From positions 25,113-89,112 of the forward strand of contig NZ_JAFBIV010000009.1 of NCBI RefSeq assembly GCF_021531915.1: a stretch of 64,000 nucleotides of DNA, in the 5' to 3' direction. The position numbers were made by a program, and so were the translations under genes. This stretch comes from Oscillibacter valericigenes (GTDB lineage: Bacteria > Bacillota > Clostridia > Oscillospirales > Oscillospiraceae). Below, one piece after another: positions 63,119 through 64,000 of the stretch (the stretch's first letter is position 1; every line of letters starts with the position of its first letter). The notes below the pieces were generated by a model, which was given only the letters and a program-made list of their open reading frames with translations, ran no database searches and was not told where the DNA came from.

Positions 63119-64000
63119 ATGAAATTTTTTGAAAAGCGCTCTGTGGCGGCGGCCGTCATGGTACTGGCTATCGTGGCCGGCGTGCTGCTGGGCCAGGCCC
63201 GGAAGCCGGCGGACACCAGTGCCCCCTCCACCGCTGTGGTGGGCACTTATACGTACACCTATGACCACGCCGGGGTGCTGTCGGACAAGACCATGCAGCA
63301 CATCGACGCCATGAACACCTCCCTCTTTGCCCAGACCGGCGCCCAGATCATGGTGGTGACAGTGGATTCCACCGGCGGGACAGACATCGTCCAGTACGCC
63401 GCGGACCTGGGCAACCGGTACGGCGTGGGCTCCGCGGAGCGGGACAACGGCCTGGTGATCGTTCTGGCGCTGGAGGACATCGCCCAGAACGGCCTGAAGG
63501 GTGACTACGGCGTCTCCGGCGGCGACGGCCTGTACAAATACGGCCAGGAACTCACCAGCCTGCTGTACCATTACATGGAGGACGACTTTGCCGCCGGAGA
63601 TTACGACGCCGGCGTGAAAAGGACCTTCGACGCCTACATCGACTGGTTCGCGGACTTCTACAACGTCACCATCAAGGAAAACTACATCCCCGCCGTCCGG
63701 GAGACCTATTCCGCCGGAGACGGCTACTACACCCAGACCACGGGCAATCTGGCCCCCACGGCGGGTGCCGTGTTCGGCCGCCTGATCCTGATCCTGCTGG
63801 TGCTGCTGGTGATTTGGGTCATCCTGGACCGGATGCGCTATAACCGCTACCGCAGGCGGTACATGATGCCCGGCATGGGCATCCCCACCCGGCGGTATTA
63901 TCCCATCTTCTGGGGCCGGCCCCGGCGGAGAAAGCCGCCCAAGCCCCCCAGACCGCCAAAAGGTCCGGGCGGACCCGGTATGGGCGGCGGCCCCGCACCC
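63119..64000 (+). CDS. TPM-domain (YgcG-like) membrane protein, 3' end outside window
   Basis: The 294 codons visible start with a membrane anchor (VAAAVMVLAIVAGVLLG), then a TPM domain (DHAGVLSDKTMQHIDAMNTSL, TGAQIMVVTVDSTGG, VGSAERDNGLVIVLALED), a second membrane helix (LILILLVLLVIWVIL, about residue 220-237) and a basic, Pro/Gly-rich tail cut by the window end. ATG 63119 is favoured over 63113 by its eight-base spacing from GAGGAA. With XpaC and TelA it forms a likely envelope-stress unit. Confidence 0.82.
   Translation, partial: MKFFEKRSVAAAVMVLAIVAGVLLGQARKPADTSAPSTAVVGTYTYTYDHAGVLSDKTMQHIDAMNTSLFAQTGAQIMVVTVDSTGGTDIVQYAADLGNRYGVGSAERDNGLVIVLALEDIAQNGLKGDYGVSGGDGLYKYGQELTSLLYHYMEDDFAAGDYDAGVKRTFDAYIDWFADFYNVTIKENYIPAVRETYSAGDGYYTQTTGNLAPTAGAVFGRLILILLVLLVIWVILDRMRYNRYRRRYMMPGMGIPTRRYYPIFWGRPRRRKPPKPPRPPKGPGGPGMGGGPAP

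Overview
The window looks like chromosomal DNA from a strictly anaerobic, GC-rich gut-type Clostridium relative, most likely Oscillospiraceae/Ruminococcaceae. The reasons are strong purine-rich ribosome binding sites, sigma-A promoters of TTGACA-N17-TATAAT type, anaerobe oxygen-defence proteins (rubrerythrin, two desulfoferrodoxins, rubredoxins), AzlCD, LUD, TelA/XpaC and TnpV families, and no respiratory genes. The assignment comes from gene families only; no search was run.

Bases 1-10.3 kb form a redox and oxidative-stress block that looks less GC-rich than the rest: a CoA-disulfide reductase/rhodanese protein, a Crp-chrA-chrA operon facing a DUF134-NifX gene across a 43-bp palindrome, a rubredoxin-flanked protein, a ferredoxin-rubredoxin-rubrerythrin-rubredoxin fusion, desulfoferrodoxin, and a thioredoxin/thioredoxin reductase-DUF6132-CcdA-TlpA thiol relay. 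It ends at what looks like the cut 3' tail of a membrane protein gene (10301-10438). Bases 10.5-25.7 kb carry an aminotransferase, an M20 peptidase, a broken acetyltransferase, two membrane-anchored XRE regulators, a second desulfoferrodoxin, a divergent type II topoisomerase pair (subunit B at 16.1 kb, subunit A at 22.2 kb), a formate/nitrite-type channel, a four-gene lipoyl operon (two ligases, lipoyl synthase and a free-standing lipoyl domain) and twin LUD proteins.

Bases 25.7-31.9 kb hold a lipoprotein, tRNA-Gly with a duplicated 3' end, a YitT/racemase pair, three overlapping small genes, tRNA-Thr and tRNA-Tyr, a self-regulating S24-type repressor with three operators, a FabG-like reductase and tRNA-Val. 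The tRNA-Val 3' end is an attachment site: a 23-bp copy recurs at 44714-44736, so 31896-44736 is an integrated island. It starts with a tyrosine integrase. Inside it lies a complete phosphate regulon (pstSCAB, phoU, an HD protein, phoP-like and phoR-like genes) flanked by 1,051-bp direct repeats of int-xis. This is the arrangement expected if a circle had entered by single crossover into a resident int-xis element.

Bases 45.2-64 kb are mostly core-like: an IS66 fragment, a three-gene cobalamin methionine synthase/MTHFR operon, BrnQ, lipoproteins, a DUF362 ferredoxin, MurI, a DUF1934-like gene whose end was duplicated around a palindromic insert, ArgS, AzlCD, a DUF6512 membrane protein, XpaC-TelA and a TPM-domain protein cut by the window end. 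No CRISPR array, rRNA or complete prophage was seen.
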